Source: CAHJWH01 sp965198905
GTDB lineage: Bacteria > Pseudomonadota > Alphaproteobacteria > Caulobacterales > Caulobacteraceae
Direction: 5' to 3'
Length of the DNA stretch: 64,000 nucleotides
Assembly (NCBI GenBank): GCA_965198905.1
Contig: OZ240678.1
Span: forward strand, 1,612,001 to 1,676,000
Shown one piece after another: positions 17,115 to 26,980 of this stretch; within the stretch, counting starts at the first letter, position 1, and every line of letters begins with the position of its first letter. Position numbers and translations under genes: made by a program. A model generated the notes under the pieces. It made no database searches, was not told the DNA's origin, and saw only the letters and a list, made by a program, of their open reading frames with translations.

Positions 17115-19799
17115 ATGACTGCCGCGCCCGCCTTCGCGCCCGCCCCCGACACTACGCCGGTGATGGCTCAGTTCCTCGCCGCCAAGGCCAGCCAGCCCGA
17201 CGCGCTGCTGTTCTTCCGCATGGGTGACTTCTACGAGCTGTTTTTCGAGGACGCGAAGACCGCAGCCTCCGCCCTGGGCATCGCCCTGACCCACCGGGGC
17301 AAGCACGCCGGCGAGGACATCCCCATGGCCGGCGTGCCCGTCCACGCCATGGAGCCTTACCTCGCCAAGCTGATCCGCCAGGGGTTCAAGGTCGCCGTCT
17401 GCGAGCAGATGGAGGATCCGGCCGAAGCCAAGAAGCGCGGCGGCTACAGGGCGGTGGTGCACCGAGAGCTGGTCCGGGTGCTCACCCCCGGCACCCTGAC
17501 CGAAGACACCCTGCTCGACGCCCGGGGGGCCAACCGGCTGGCCGCCGTCGCCGTCAAGGGTGGGCAGGCGGCGCTGGCGAGCGTGGAGCTCTCCACAGGC
17601 GACGTGGAGTGCCTGCTGATGGACAGGGCGGGCCTGGCCCCGGCGCTCGCCGCGCTCCGCCCTTCGGAAGTCCTCGCCGCCGACCGGCTTTTCGCTGACG
17701 AGACCTTGGCCGAGGCGTTGAAGGGCTGCGGAGCCGCGCTGCAGCCCATGGCCGCCACCCTGGGCGATCTGGCGGGGGCGGAGGCGCGGGTCAAGCGCCT
17801 CTATGGGGTCGAGACCCTGGATGGGTTCGGGGCCCTCAACGCCTTGGAGGTGGTCGCTCTCGGCCTGATCGCCGCGCACCTGGAGACCACCCAGGCCGGC
17901 CGGCTCCCGTCGCTCCGGCCGCCCCGCCGCGGCCAGGCCGCCGATGTCATGGCCATCGATCCCGCCACCCGGGCCTCTCTCGAACTCGAACGCACCCAGG
18001 GCGGCGCCCGGGAGGGATCGCTGCTGTCTGTGGTGGACCGCACGGTCACCGCGGCTGGGGCGCGCAAGCTGGCCGACCGCCTGGCGAGGCCCCTGCTGGA
18101 CTGCGCCCGCATCGACGCCCGGCTCGACGCCGTACAGCACTTCGTCGAGCGGCCCGGCCTGCGTGGCCGTGCGCGCGAGACGCTGAAGGGCGCGGGCGAC
18201 ATGGCGCGCGCGCTTTCCCGCCTGGCGCTCGGCCGCGGCGGTCCCCGGGACCTCGGCGCCCTGCGCGCGGGCCTGTCGGCCGGAGAGGACCTCTGCGCCC
18301 TGTTCGCCAGCCTCCATGGTCCGCTCGACCTCCCGCCTACAGAGATCACCCAGGCGCTGACGGCGCTCACCCTCTCGAGCCAACCCGGACTGGAGCAGCT
18401 GTTCCAGGCCTTTCGCCGTGCCTTGGAGGTGGAGCTGCCCCTGTCCGCCCGCGACGGCGGCTTCATCGCCAAGGGCTATCGTCCTGAACTCGATCAGACG
18501 CGCTCGCTCCGGGACGACAGCCGCCGGGTCGTCGCCGCGCTGGAGAGCCGGCTGCAGAAGGACAGCGGCGTGGCGCTGCGCATCCGCCACAACGCCGTGC
18601 TCGGCTACTTCGTCGACTGCACCTCCAAGCAGGCGGACGCGCTGATGCAGCCGCCGCTGAACACCCTGTTCATTCACCGTCAGACCACCGCCAACCAAGT
18701 CCGCTTCACCACCGGCGAGCTGGCCGAGCTTGACGCGCGCATCTCCCAGGCCGGCGACCGCGCCCTGGCCATGGAGCAGGAGAGCTTCGAGGCGCTGCGG
18801 GTCCAAGCCTGCGACCTCGCCGTTCCGCTCGCCGACGCGGCCTCCGCCCTGGCCAGCCTCGATGTCGCCTCCGCCCTGGCGGAGTGGGCCGCCGAGGTCG
18901 GCGGCGTAAGGCCTGAGATCGACGCCTCCACCGCCTTCGAGGCGGAGGGCGCCCGCCATCCCGTGGTGGAGGCGGCCGTGGCCAAGGCCGGCCGGCCCTA
19001 CACCCCCAACGACTGCCGGCTGGACGGGGAGGGGAGCGGCTGTCCGCGCCTGGCCATCGTGACCGGCCCCAACATGGCGGGCAAGTCGACCTTTTTGCGC
19101 CAGAACGCGCTGCTTGCCGTCCTCGCCCAGACGGGGGCCTTCGTACCGGCGCGGCGACTTCGGCTCGGGGTGGTGGACCGGCTGTTCAGCCGGGTTGGCG
19201 CGGGCGACGACCTGGCGCGGGGCCGCTCCACCTTCATGACCGAGATGGTGGAGACCGCCGCCATCCTGACCCAGGCCACCAAACGCTCCCTGGTCATCCT
19301 GGACGAGATCGGGCGCGGGACCGCCACCTATGACGGCCTGGCCATCGCCTGGGCGTGCGCCGAAGCCCTGCACGACACGAACGGGTGCCGCGCCTTGTTC
19401 GCCACCCATTACCATGAGCTGGCAAAGCTCGAGCAGCGCCTGGCGGCCTGCTGCAACCTGTCCATGCGCGCCAAGGAGTGGAAGGGCGAACTGGTCTTCT
19501 TGCACGAGGCGGCCGAGGGGGCGGCGGACCGCTCCTACGGGGTCCAGGTGGCCAAGCTGGCGGGGGTGCCGGCGCCCGTGGTCGCCCGCGCGCGACAGGT
19601 GCTGGCGCGGCTGGAACGCGATCCGAACTCTCCCGCCCGCCTCGACGACCTACCCCTCTTCGCCGCCTCCAAGCCCCCGGAGCCGGCGGAGCCCTCCCGC
19701 CTGGAGAGCGCGATGGCGGCGATCGAGCCCGATGCACTGACGCCGCGGGAGGCCTTGGAGGCGGTTTACCGGCTGAAAGCGCTTTCGGAGCGGGCTTGA
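17115..19799 (+). CDS. mutS: DNA mismatch repair protein MutS
   Basis: MutS recognises mismatches and short loops and recruits MutL. The 894-aa protein shows the mismatch-binding motif FFRMGDFYELF at about residues 34-44 (Phe-x-Glu wedge in DFYELF). Connector, lever and clamp domains follow. The ABC ATPase has the P-loop TGPNMAGKST near residue 650, a signature region around SRVGAGDDLARGRSTFM, and Walker B LVILDEIGRGTATYDG. It is followed by glnD, murJ and trpS, the gene order known from Caulobacter. Confidence 0.97.
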   Translation: MTAAPAFAPAPDTTPVMAQFLAAKASQPDALLFFRMGDFYELFFEDAKTAASALGIALTHRGKHAGEDIPMAGVPVHAMEPYLAKLIRQGFKVAVCEQMEDPAEAKKRGGYRAVVHRELVRVLTPGTLTEDTLLDARGANRLAAVAVKGGQAALASVELSTGDVECLLMDRAGLAPALAALRPSEVLAADRLFADETLAEALKGCGAALQPMAATLGDLAGAEARVKRLYGVETLDGFGALNALEVVALGLIAAHLETTQAGRLPSLRPPRRGQAADVMAIDPATRASLELERTQGGAREGSLLSVVDRTVTAAGARKLADRLARPLLDCARIDARLDAVQHFVERPGLRGRARETLKGAGDMARALSRLALGRGGPRDLGALRAGLSAGEDLCALFASLHGPLDLPPTEITQALTALTLSSQPGLEQLFQAFRRALEVELPLSARDGGFIAKGYRPELDQTRSLRDDSRRVVAALESRLQKDSGVALRIRHNAVLGYFVDCTSKQADALMQPPLNTLFIHRQTTANQVRFTTGELAELDARISQAGDRALAMEQESFEALRVQACDLAVPLADAASALASLDVASALAEWAAEVGGVRPEIDASTAFEAEGARHPVVEAAVAKAGRPYTPNDCRLDGEGSGCPRLAIVTGPNMAGKSTFLRQNALLAVLAQTGAFVPARRLRLGVVDRLFSRVGAGDDLARGRSTFMTEMVETAAILTQATKRSLVILDEIGRGTATYDGLAIAWACAEALHDTNGCRALFATHYHELAKLEQRLAACCNLSMRAKEWKGELVFLHEAAEGAADRSYGVQVAKLAGVPAPVVARARQVLARLERDPNSPARLDDLPLFAASKPPEPAEPSRLESAMAAIEPDALTPREALEAVYRLKALSERA

Positions 19800-19836
19800 G
19801 CTTTTCGGAAGCTCTCTGCCGCACTAGCTTCCGCCC

Positions 19837-22659
19837 ATGCCCGTCGGTCCGCGCAGCTCCGCCCCCGATCGGTCGACGAACGACGCGACGCTGCAGGCTG
19901 CGCTGGCCCAGGTGGCTCGGGACGCCGCGGACCCGGAGGCGCGCAGGCTCAGGGTCGTGGGGCTTTTGAAGACGGCGCTGGCCGAGGGGCGGGCCGAGGT
20001 TCGCGCCCGGCTGGACGCAGGCGCCGGCGGCATCCAGACCGCCCACCTGCTCGCGCAGGTCGTCGACGACGTGGTCGTCGCCCTGCACGGCTTCGCGCTC
20101 GCCTCCCTCTCGCCGAACGGAACGGCGCTGGGCCAGTCGTTGGCGGTGGTCGCCGTGGGCGGCTACGGGCGCGGGACGATGGCGCCCTATTCCGACGTCG
20201 ATCTTCTGTTCCTGCGCGGGGCCAGGGTGGATGCAGGCGTGGAGGCGGCCATCCAGGTCATGCTCTACACGCTTTGGGACCTGGGCTTTAAGGTCGGTCA
20301 CGCTTCTCGCACGGTGGACGAATGCCTGCGCTTCGCCCGCGAGGACTCCACCATCCGCACGTCGCTGCTGGAGGCGCGTTGGATCGCGGGCGATCGAACC
20401 CTCGCCGAGACGCTGAAGCGCCGCTTCCGTCGCGAGGTGGTTGAGGGCACCGGCGCCCAGTTCGTGGCCGCCAAGTTGAGCGAGCGCGACGCCCGCCATC
20501 TCAAGGCCGGGGCCTCCCGCTACCTGGTCGAGCCCAACGTCAAGGAGGGCAAGGGCGGCCTGCGCGACCTCAACACCCTGTTCTGGATCGCCCAGTACCT
20601 GCATCCGGTGGATCAGCCGGTCGAGCTGATGCGGCTGAAGGAGTTCACCCGGCGCGAGGTCAAGGCCTTCGTGCGCGCCTTCGACTTTCTCTGGGCGACC
20701 CGCTGCTACATGCACTTCTTCACGCAGAGGGCGGAGGAGCGGCTGACCTTCGACCTCCAGCCCGAGGTGGCCCGGGCCATGGGGTACGGCGATGTCGACG
20801 AGACCACGTCGGCCGAGCGGTTCATGCGCCGCTACTTCCTCATCGCCCGGGAGGTGGGGGCGCTCACCCGCATCTTCTGCGCCAAGCTGGAGGCCGAGCA
20901 CGCCAAGCAGCCTCAGGGACTAGCGCGCTTGCTCCCCCGCCGGGCGCCCCGGCGGCGCGAGCTCGAGGACGCCTTCTACGAGGAAGGGGGGCGTCTCAAC
21001 GTCCTGGGTGAAGAGGTGTTCGCCGAGGATCCCGTGCGGCTGATCCGCATCTTCGAGGTGGCCGACACCAACAACCTCGACCTCCATCCAGACGCATTCT
21101 CGGCGGTCAACCGTTCGCTGAACCTCATCGGGGCCAAGCTGCGCCGCAATCCGGCCGCCGCTCAGGCCTTCCTCGACCTGCTGGCGCATGGTCACGAGAC
21201 CTTTCGCACCCTGACCCTGATGAACGAGGCGGGGGTGCTCGGCCGATATATCCCCGAGTTCGGACGAATCGTCGGGCAGATGCAGTTCAACATGTACCAC
21301 GCCTACACCACCGACGAGCATACCCTGCGGGCGGTGGAGGTGATGGCCGAGATCGCCCACGGGCGACTGGCGCGCGACCACCCGCTGGCGGTGAGCGTCC
21401 TGCCCCTGATCGCCGACCGGGAGGCCCTGTTCCTGGCCATGCTGCTGCACGACACGGGAAAGGGCGGCGCGCCCGGGGGCCAGTTGCTGGCGGGCGCCCG
21501 CAACGCGCGTCTGGCCTGCGAGCGCCTGGGCCTTTCTCCGGAGCGGGTGGACGCTGTGGCGTGGCTGGTCGAGCACCACCTGCTGATGTCGGAGACCGCC
21601 CAGAAGCGCGACATCGGCGACCCGCGCACCATCCTGGCCTTCGCCCGGACGGTGGGCGAGCCCGAGCGGTTGCGCGCCCTGGCCATCCTCACCGCCGCCG
21701 ACATTCGTGCGGTCGGCCCCGGCGTGTGGAACGGCTGGAAGGGCCAGCTCCTGCGCCAGCTCTATATCGCCACCGAGGCGGTGTTCCGGGGGGGCAGGCC
21801 GTCGGATCTGGGTGTCGACGCAGTGGACGATGTGCAGCAGGTGCTGGCCGCGAACGCCCGGCAACGGCTGGTGGCGGCCCACCCTGGCGAAGGCGCCGAG
21901 GTGGGGAGCTGGGCGGACAGCATGGAAGACGCCTATTTCGTCGCCTTCTCCGCCAAGGCCCAGGCGGAACACTTCGCGCTGGTCCAGCGTGCGGGTCGAG
22001 AGGGCGCCGCGGCCTCCGCACGGCTCCGGGCCGACTGGAACTCTGTGGAGGTCGCCGTCGCCGCTCCGGATCGACGCGGCCTGTTCGCCGATCTGGCGGG
22101 CGCGATGGCGACGCTGGGGGCCAACATCGTGGGCGCCAGGGTCTACACTTCGGCGGCCGGCGGGGCCCTCGACGTGTTCAACATCCAGGACAGCTTTGGG
22201 GCGCCCTATGGAGAGGCCGACCACCGGGGACCGGATCGCCTGCTTATCGCCCTGGAAGAGGCGGGAAGAGGCGAGGGTGAAGACGGCGTTCCGCCCCAGG
22301 CCATGCTCGGCCGCGCCGCCGCCTTCGCCGTCGCCCGACACGTGGTGGTGGACAATGACGCCTCCGATCTCTCCACGGTGGTCGAGGTCTCCGGCCGGGA
22401 CCGGCCGGGCCTGCTCCAGGCGGTGGCCGGGACGCTCGCTGCAGCGGGGCTGTCGGTGCAGTCGGCCCACATCGAAAGTTTCGGCGAGCGCGCGGTGGAC
22501 GTCTTCTACGTGGTGGACGCCGACGGGCTGAAGCTCAGCAACCCCGTGGACGTCGCCGCCCTGAAACGCGACCTCACCTCGGTGCTTCTGGAGCTGGAGC
22601 CCGAGGTGAAGCGGGTCCGCGCCAAGGCCGCCGCCCGTCTCGCCCGGGCGGTCTCGTAA
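19837..22659 (+). CDS. glnD: Bifunctional [protein-PII] uridylyltransferase/uridylyl-removing enzyme
   Basis: GlnD uridylylates PII proteins when glutamine is low and removes UMP when it is high, so it is the primary nitrogen sensor. The 940-aa protein has, in order: a nucleotidyltransferase domain with VGGYGRGTMAPYSDVDLLFL (about residues 107-126); the GlnD helical region including KEGKGGLRDLNTLFWIAQ; an HD hydrolase domain with LLHDTGKGG near residue 536; and two C-terminal ACT domains (VAAPDRRGLFADLAGAMA and VSGRDRPGLLQAVAGTLA) that bind glutamine. The gap after mutS is only 37 bp. Confidence 0.96.
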   Translation: MPVGPRSSAPDRSTNDATLQAALAQVARDAADPEARRLRVVGLLKTALAEGRAEVRARLDAGAGGIQTAHLLAQVVDDVVVALHGFALASLSPNGTALGQSLAVVAVGGYGRGTMAPYSDVDLLFLRGARVDAGVEAAIQVMLYTLWDLGFKVGHASRTVDECLRFAREDSTIRTSLLEARWIAGDRTLAETLKRRFRREVVEGTGAQFVAAKLSERDARHLKAGASRYLVEPNVKEGKGGLRDLNTLFWIAQYLHPVDQPVELMRLKEFTRREVKAFVRAFDFLWATRCYMHFFTQRAEERLTFDLQPEVARAMGYGDVDETTSAERFMRRYFLIAREVGALTRIFCAKLEAEHAKQPQGLARLLPRRAPRRRELEDAFYEEGGRLNVLGEEVFAEDPVRLIRIFEVADTNNLDLHPDAFSAVNRSLNLIGAKLRRNPAAAQAFLDLLAHGHETFRTLTLMNEAGVLGRYIPEFGRIVGQMQFNMYHAYTTDEHTLRAVEVMAEIAHGRLARDHPLAVSVLPLIADREALFLAMLLHDTGKGGAPGGQLLAGARNARLACERLGLSPERVDAVAWLVEHHLLMSETAQKRDIGDPRTILAFARTVGEPERLRALAILTAADIRAVGPGVWNGWKGQLLRQLYIATEAVFRGGRPSDLGVDAVDDVQQVLAANARQRLVAAHPGEGAEVGSWADSMEDAYFVAFSAKAQAEHFALVQRAGREGAAASARLRADWNSVEVAVAAPDRRGLFADLAGAMATLGANIVGARVYTSAAGGALDVFNIQDSFGAPYGEADHRGPDRLLIALEEAGRGEGEDGVPPQAMLGRAAAFAVARHVVVDNDASDLSTVVEVSGRDRPGLLQAVAGTLAAAGLSVQSAHIESFGERAVDVFYVVDADGLKLSNPVDVAALKRDLTSVLLELEPEVKRVRAKAAARLARAVS

Positions 22660-22721
22660 TCGACCCCCGCGCCTAGCCCAGCTTCCTTGACCCGCGCCGG
22701 TCGCCCCGATACGGCCGCAGG

Positions 22722-24434
22722 GTGACTGGACCCATGCCGCTGCCTTTGCCCGACGCGCCGGGCCTGGACGCGCCGGCCGCCGACGATCCGCTCTCGGAAG
22801 CGATCGCCCGCCCAGCGACCCACGCTGCGATAGCGCCCCCCGGGCCGGCCGGGAGGCCCTTGGGGCAGGGAGGACCGTCCCTCATCCGCTCGTCCATGGT
22901 GGTGTCGAGCTTGACCCTGGTCAGCCGGGTCATGGGCTTCGCCCGCGACATAGCGGTCAGCTACACCATGGGGGCGAGCCACGGCTACGCGGCCGACGCC
23001 TACAACACGGCGCTGGCCTTCCCCAACCTGTTCCGCCGCATCTTCGCCGAAGGCGCCTTCGCCGCCGCCTTCGTGCCCGCCTATTCCAAGGCCCTCGCGC
23101 GGGACGGGGAGGAGGTCGCCGACAAGCTTGCCGGGGACGCCATGGCGGTGCTGGCGGCGGCCACCATCGCGCTGACCATCGTGGCTCAGCTCGCCATGCC
23201 TTGGTTGATGTATGTCATAGCCCCAGGCTTCGCCGACAACCCGGCCAAGTTCAAGCTGACGATACTGCTGACCCAGATCGCCATGCCGTACCTGCCCTGC
23301 ATGGCGATCTACGCTCACCTCTCCGGCGTGCTGACGGCGCGGGGACGGTTCGTCATCTATGCGCTCGCTCCCACCCTTCTGAACGTCGGCATGCTGATCG
23401 CGGTCCTGCCGACCCACACCGCCCGGGCCGCCGCCATCGCCGCCTCCTGGGGCGTGCTGGGCGCCGGCGTCGCCCAGGTGGCGCTGCTGACCTGGGGGGT
23501 GAAGAAGTCGGGCGCCGCGGTGCACTGGAGCCTTCCGCGCCTGACGCCGGAGATCAAGGCCTTGATCGGCAAGGCCGTTCCGGGAGCGGCGGCGGCCAGC
23601 GCCACCCAGATCAACATCTTCATCTCCGGCATCCTGGCCAGCCAGGTGAACGGCGCCCGCTCCTGGCTGGCCGTAGCCGACCGGCTCTACCAACTCCCGC
23701 TAGGTCTCGTAGGGGTGGCCATGGGGGTGGCGCTGCTGCCCAGGTTGTCCCAGGCGGTGCAGGCGCATGATCAAGTGGGCGCCGACCATGCCATGGACGA
23801 GGCGGTGGGCTTCTCCCTGGCCCTGACCCTGCCTGCGGCGGCGGCCCTTGTGGCCATGCCCTTCTTCCTCATCGACGGGCTGTTCACCCGCGGCGAGTTC
23901 AAGACCTTGGACGCGGTGCAGACCGCCCACGCCCTGCTCTACTACGGCCTCGGCACCCCCGCCTTCGTGCTGAACCAGCTGTTCACCCGCGCCTTCTTCG
24001 CCCGCGGCGACACAAAGACCCCGATGCGCTACGCCATCGCCTCGGTGGCGGTGAACATCGTGGCGGGGCTGCTGCTGTATCGCCTGATCGGGTTTGCAGG
24101 GATCGCCGCGGCGACGGCGCTGGCCGCCTGGCTCAACGTCACCCTGATGGCGGCCACCCTGCAGCGCAGCGGCGACTACGTGCCGGGCTTCGAGGTCATC
24201 GTGCGCATCCGCAAGCTGATCGCCGCCAGCGTGGTGATGGGGCTGTTCATGGGGGCGTTGTCCTGGTTCCGCCCCCACTACCAGCACCTGCTGTTCCGCA
24301 AGGAGGCGGCGGTGGTGCTCGTGGTGCTGGCCGGCGCGAGCGCCTACGTCGCCCTGCTGTTCGCCTTCCGCGCCCTGACGCCGGCCGAAGTTCGGGGCGC
24401 TTTCAAGCGTTCGCCGAAGCGGGCCGCCACGTGA
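22722..24434 (+). CDS. murJ: Lipid II flippase MurJ (MviN)
   Basis: MurJ flips lipid II across the inner membrane for peptidoglycan synthesis. The protein has about 14 membrane helices; the family core begins at SLIRSSMVVSSLTLVSRVMGFARD, near residue 50. The GTG start at 22722 (ATG 22734 is an alternative) adds about 45 Pro/Ala-rich residues before the first helix, so the true start may be later. The FARDIAVSYTMGAS and FPNLFRRIFAEGAF motifs are typical. Confidence 0.94.
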   Translation: MTGPMPLPLPDAPGLDAPAADDPLSEAIARPATHAAIAPPGPAGRPLGQGGPSLIRSSMVVSSLTLVSRVMGFARDIAVSYTMGASHGYAADAYNTALAFPNLFRRIFAEGAFAAAFVPAYSKALARDGEEVADKLAGDAMAVLAAATIALTIVAQLAMPWLMYVIAPGFADNPAKFKLTILLTQIAMPYLPCMAIYAHLSGVLTARGRFVIYALAPTLLNVGMLIAVLPTHTARAAAIAASWGVLGAGVAQVALLTWGVKKSGAAVHWSLPRLTPEIKALIGKAVPGAAAASATQINIFISGILASQVNGARSWLAVADRLYQLPLGLVGVAMGVALLPRLSQAVQAHDQVGADHAMDEAVGFSLALTLPAAAALVAMPFFLIDGLFTRGEFKTLDAVQTAHALLYYGLGTPAFVLNQLFTRAFFARGDTKTPMRYAIASVAVNIVAGLLLYRLIGFAGIAAATALAAWLNVTLMAATLQRSGDYVPGFEVIVRIRKLIAASVVMGLFMGALSWFRPHYQHLLFRKEAAVVLVVLAGASAYVALLFAFRALTPAEVRGAFKRSPKRAAT

Positions 24435-24454
24435 TCTCACTCGCACGCCGGCCT

Positions 24455-24660
24455 CTTCTCTCCCCCTGCGAAGCGGGGGGAGGGGACCGCGCGCAGCGGG
24501 GTGAGGGGGGCGGCACCGCCGCCAAGCTTTCAAGCTCCAGAGGGCGGCGGCTACGCCCCCTCCGTCACGTCGCAAGTGCGCCGCGCCACCTCCCCCGCTT
24601 CGCAGGGGAGGAGAATAGCCACCTTCTCCGCTTGCCCTCTCCCGAACGAGAGGGAGGAAA
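24455..24660. repeat. Inverted-repeat element between murJ and trpS
   Basis: The left arm reads CTCTCCCCCTGCGAAGCGGG followed by GGAGGGG. The right arm, read on the other strand, is TTCTCCTCCCCTGCGAAGCG followed by GGGGAGG. Between them are paired motifs GTGAGGGGG and GACGGAGGGGG. It is related in plan to the repeat upstream of mutS. It fills nearly the whole murJ-trpS gap, ending just before the trpS start. Confidence 0.7.
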
Positions 24661-24663
24661 ACC

Positions 24664-25695
24664 ATGACCCACACCCCCCGCGTGCTCTCCGGCGTCCAGC
24701 CCTCCGGCGCGCTGCACCTCGGCAACTACCTCGGCGCGCTGAGGAAGTTCGTGGACCTGCAGGATCAAGCCGACTGCTTCCTGTTCGTGGCCGACCTGCA
24801 CGCCATCACCGTGTGGCAGGAGCCCGCCCGCCTGGCCGACCAGACCCGCGAGATTGCCGCCGCCTACCTGGCCGCAGGGCTCGACCCCGCCCGCGCCACC
24901 CTCTTCCCCCAGTCGGCGGTGCGGGCGCACGCCGAGCTGGCCTGGGTGTTCAACTGCGTGGCGAGGCTCGGCTGGCTCGACCGCATGACCCAGTTCAAGG
25001 AGAAATCCGGCAAGCACAAGGAGCGCAGCTCGGTCGGCCTCTACACCTACCCCGTGCTCCAGGCCGCCGACATCCTGGCCTATCGCGCCACCCACGTGCC
25101 GGTCGGCGAGGACCAGAAGCAGCACCTGGAGCTCAGCCGCGACATCGCGCAGAAGTTCAACACCGACTTCGAGGCCCCGGACTTCTTCCCCCTGCCCGAG
25201 CCGCTGATCCAGGGGCCGGGCGCCCGGATCATGTCGCTCCGCGACGGCTCGGCCAAGATGAGCAAGTCCGATCCCTCCGACCAGAGCCGGATCAACCTCA
25301 CCGACACCGCCGACGAAATCGCCAACAAGATCAAGCGAGCGAAGACGGATGCGGGGAACCTGCCCGAAGACGTGGACGAGCTGGCGGCCCGGCCCGAGGC
25401 CAGCAACCTGGTCGGCATCTATGCCGCCCTGACCGCTGAGACCAAGGCGCAGGTGCTGGCGCGCTTCGCCGGCCAGGGCTTCGGCGCCTTCAAGCCGGCC
25501 CTGGCGGAGGTGGTGGTCGCGGCCATGACGCCGGTGGGCGAGGCCATGCGCCGCTATCTCTCCGACCCCGCCGAGATCGACCGGGTGCTTAGCCACGGCG
25601 CCCTGCGGGCGGCGGCGGTGGCCGAGCCCGTGCTGGCCGAGGTCAAGGCCAGGGTCGGCTTCTGGGGCGCCGCCGCAAAGATGTCGCAAACTTAA
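24664..25695 (+). CDS. trpS: Tryptophanyl-tRNA synthetase
   Basis: TrpRS charges tRNA-Trp. The 343-aa class I synthetase has the HIGH-like motif GALHLGNYLGAL near residues 14-25 and the KMSKS motif in GSAKMSKSDPSD. Other signatures are VLQAADILAYRATHVPVGED and QKQHLELSRDIAQKFN. It is the last member of the mutS-glnD-murJ-trpS run. Confidence 0.97.
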   Translation: MTHTPRVLSGVQPSGALHLGNYLGALRKFVDLQDQADCFLFVADLHAITVWQEPARLADQTREIAAAYLAAGLDPARATLFPQSAVRAHAELAWVFNCVARLGWLDRMTQFKEKSGKHKERSSVGLYTYPVLQAADILAYRATHVPVGEDQKQHLELSRDIAQKFNTDFEAPDFFPLPEPLIQGPGARIMSLRDGSAKMSKSDPSDQSRINLTDTADEIANKIKRAKTDAGNLPEDVDELAARPEASNLVGIYAALTAETKAQVLARFAGQGFGAFKPALAEVVVAAMTPVGEAMRRYLSDPAEIDRVLSHGALRAAAVAEPVLAEVKARVGFWGAAAKMSQT

Positions 25696-25711
25696 CCTTG
25701 GCCGCTATGGC

Positions 25712-25737
25712 GGGCCGCGCGGGAGCGGCCCATCTTT
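25712..25737 (+). terminator. Rho-independent terminator of trpS
   Basis: GGGCCGC and GCGGCCC form a perfect 7-bp GC stem with a 6-base loop, followed by ATCTTT. It lies 16 bp after the trpS stop. The T-tract is short but typical of high-GC genomes. Confidence 0.6.
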
Positions 25738-25760
25738 CCACCAGCATAAGGTGTGGAACG

Positions 25761-26180
25761 ATGACCGATCCCCTCTATCGCCAGCCCGCAGGCCTGGTGG
25801 CCGCCCAGTCCTCGGACAAGACCCTGGTCGTGGTCACCTACGCGCTGTTCCTGCTCGGCTTCGTCACCGGCGGCGCGACCACCCTGATCGGCCTGGTGAT
25901 GGCCTACCTCCTGCGGCGCGAGGCCAGCGAGCTGGCGCTGAGCCACTACGTCTTTCTGGCCCACACCTTCTGGAAGGGGCTGATCTGGCTCGCCATAGGG
26001 GGCGCTCTCTTCGTCATGGGCCTGCCGCTCTCGCTCATCCTCATCGGCATCCCGATGATCCTGCTGGCCAAGCTGATCTTCGTGGTGGCCGCCATCTGGT
26101 ACGGCGTCCGCTGCACCCTGGGCCTGATCGCGGCCATGGGCGACCGTCCGTATGGCGCCCCGCGGAGCTGGCTCGTCTGA
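25761..26180 (+). CDS. Small membrane protein, DUF4870-like
   Basis: The 139-aa protein begins MTDPLYRQPAGLVAAQSSDK and has three to four hydrophobic segments. The first, LVVVTYALFLLGFVTGGATTLIG, is followed by a short loop with RREASEL. The second, LIWLAIGGALFVMGLPLSLI, runs into a third. The layout resembles the DUF4870 family of small inner-membrane proteins, whose role is unknown. An in-frame leader upstream (from 25698) overlaps the trpS terminator and was not used. Confidence 0.7.
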   Translation: MTDPLYRQPAGLVAAQSSDKTLVVVTYALFLLGFVTGGATTLIGLVMAYLLRREASELALSHYVFLAHTFWKGLIWLAIGGALFVMGLPLSLILIGIPMILLAKLIFVVAAIWYGVRCTLGLIAAMGDRPYGAPRSWLV

Positions 26181-26223
26181 AGAGACGGTAAGGGTTGTCT
26201 TCAGGTCTGGAGTTCGCACCCTC

Positions 26224-26335
26224 TGTCATCCCGGACGGTCCGGAACGGGCCGATCCGGGACCCAGGGCCGATGCATGAAGGTGTGGGGTGAGGCCCTGGG
26301 TCCCGGCTCTGCGCTTCGCTCAGGCCGGGATGACA
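26224..26335. repeat. Palindromic intergenic element (TGTCATCCCGG type)
   Basis: The ends are inverted copies: CTGTCATCCCGG at the left and CCGGGATGACAG at the right. An inner inverted pair, GGGACCCAGGGCC and GGCCCTGGGTCCC, surrounds a variable loop. This is a recognisable alphaproteobacterial intergenic palindrome family. The transcript would fold into a long hairpin between two same-strand genes. Confidence 0.75.
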
Positions 26336-26348
26336 GGCTCGTGAAAGA

Positions 26349-26915
26349 GTGAAGTCCCTTCCCCCCGGCTTCTTCGCCCGCGACGTGCTGAGCGTCGCCC
26401 GCGACCTGATCGGCGTGCGGCTCTGGATCGACGGCGTCGGCGGCGCGATCGTGGAGACCGAGGCCTACCACCACGAGGACCCCGCCTCCCACAGCCACTC
26501 CGGCCGGACCGCCCGCAACGCCGCCATGTTCGGAGCGCCGGGCTGCGCCTACGTCTACCGATCCTACGGCCTCCACTGGTGCCTGAACCTGGTCTGCGGG
26601 ACCGAGCCGGGCAGCGCCGTGCTCATCCGCGCCCTGGAGCCGCTGGACGGTCTGGAGCGGATGCGCACGCGGCGCGGCGTCGAACCGCTGCGCCAGCTCT
26701 GTTCCGGTCCCGGCAAGCTCGGCCAGGCCCTGGGCGTCACCCGCGCCCTGGACGGCGCCCCCCTGGACGCAGCCCCCTTCCACCTCGCCCCCTCCGATCG
26801 TCCCTGGACCGTGCAGGCGGGGCCACGCATCGGGATCAGCCGCGCCCTGGCCCAGCCCTGGCGCTTCGGTGCGCAGGGCTCGCCCTTCCTCAGCCGGCCC
26901 TTCCCCCGCGCCTGA
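26349..26915 (+). CDS. 3-methyladenine DNA glycosylase (AAG/MPG family)
   Basis: This base-excision enzyme removes alkylated purines and hypoxanthine from DNA. The 188-aa protein begins with FFARDVLSVARDLIGVRLW and shows GAIVETEAYHHEDPASHS with the catalytic Glu. The YVYRSYGLHWCLNLVCG segment is family-specific, and SGPGKLGQALGVTRALDG closes the active site. It starts at GTG 26349, just after the palindromic element. Confidence 0.93.
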   Translation: MKSLPPGFFARDVLSVARDLIGVRLWIDGVGGAIVETEAYHHEDPASHSHSGRTARNAAMFGAPGCAYVYRSYGLHWCLNLVCGTEPGSAVLIRALEPLDGLERMRTRRGVEPLRQLCSGPGKLGQALGVTRALDGAPLDAAPFHLAPSDRPWTVQAGPRIGISRALAQPWRFGAQGSPFLSRPFPRA

Positions 26916-26980
26916 GGCAACCCCGCCCGCCGAGCCTGCGTTGGCCGCTTGCGTCAGCGTCGTAGAGTCGGAAGGCCGCC

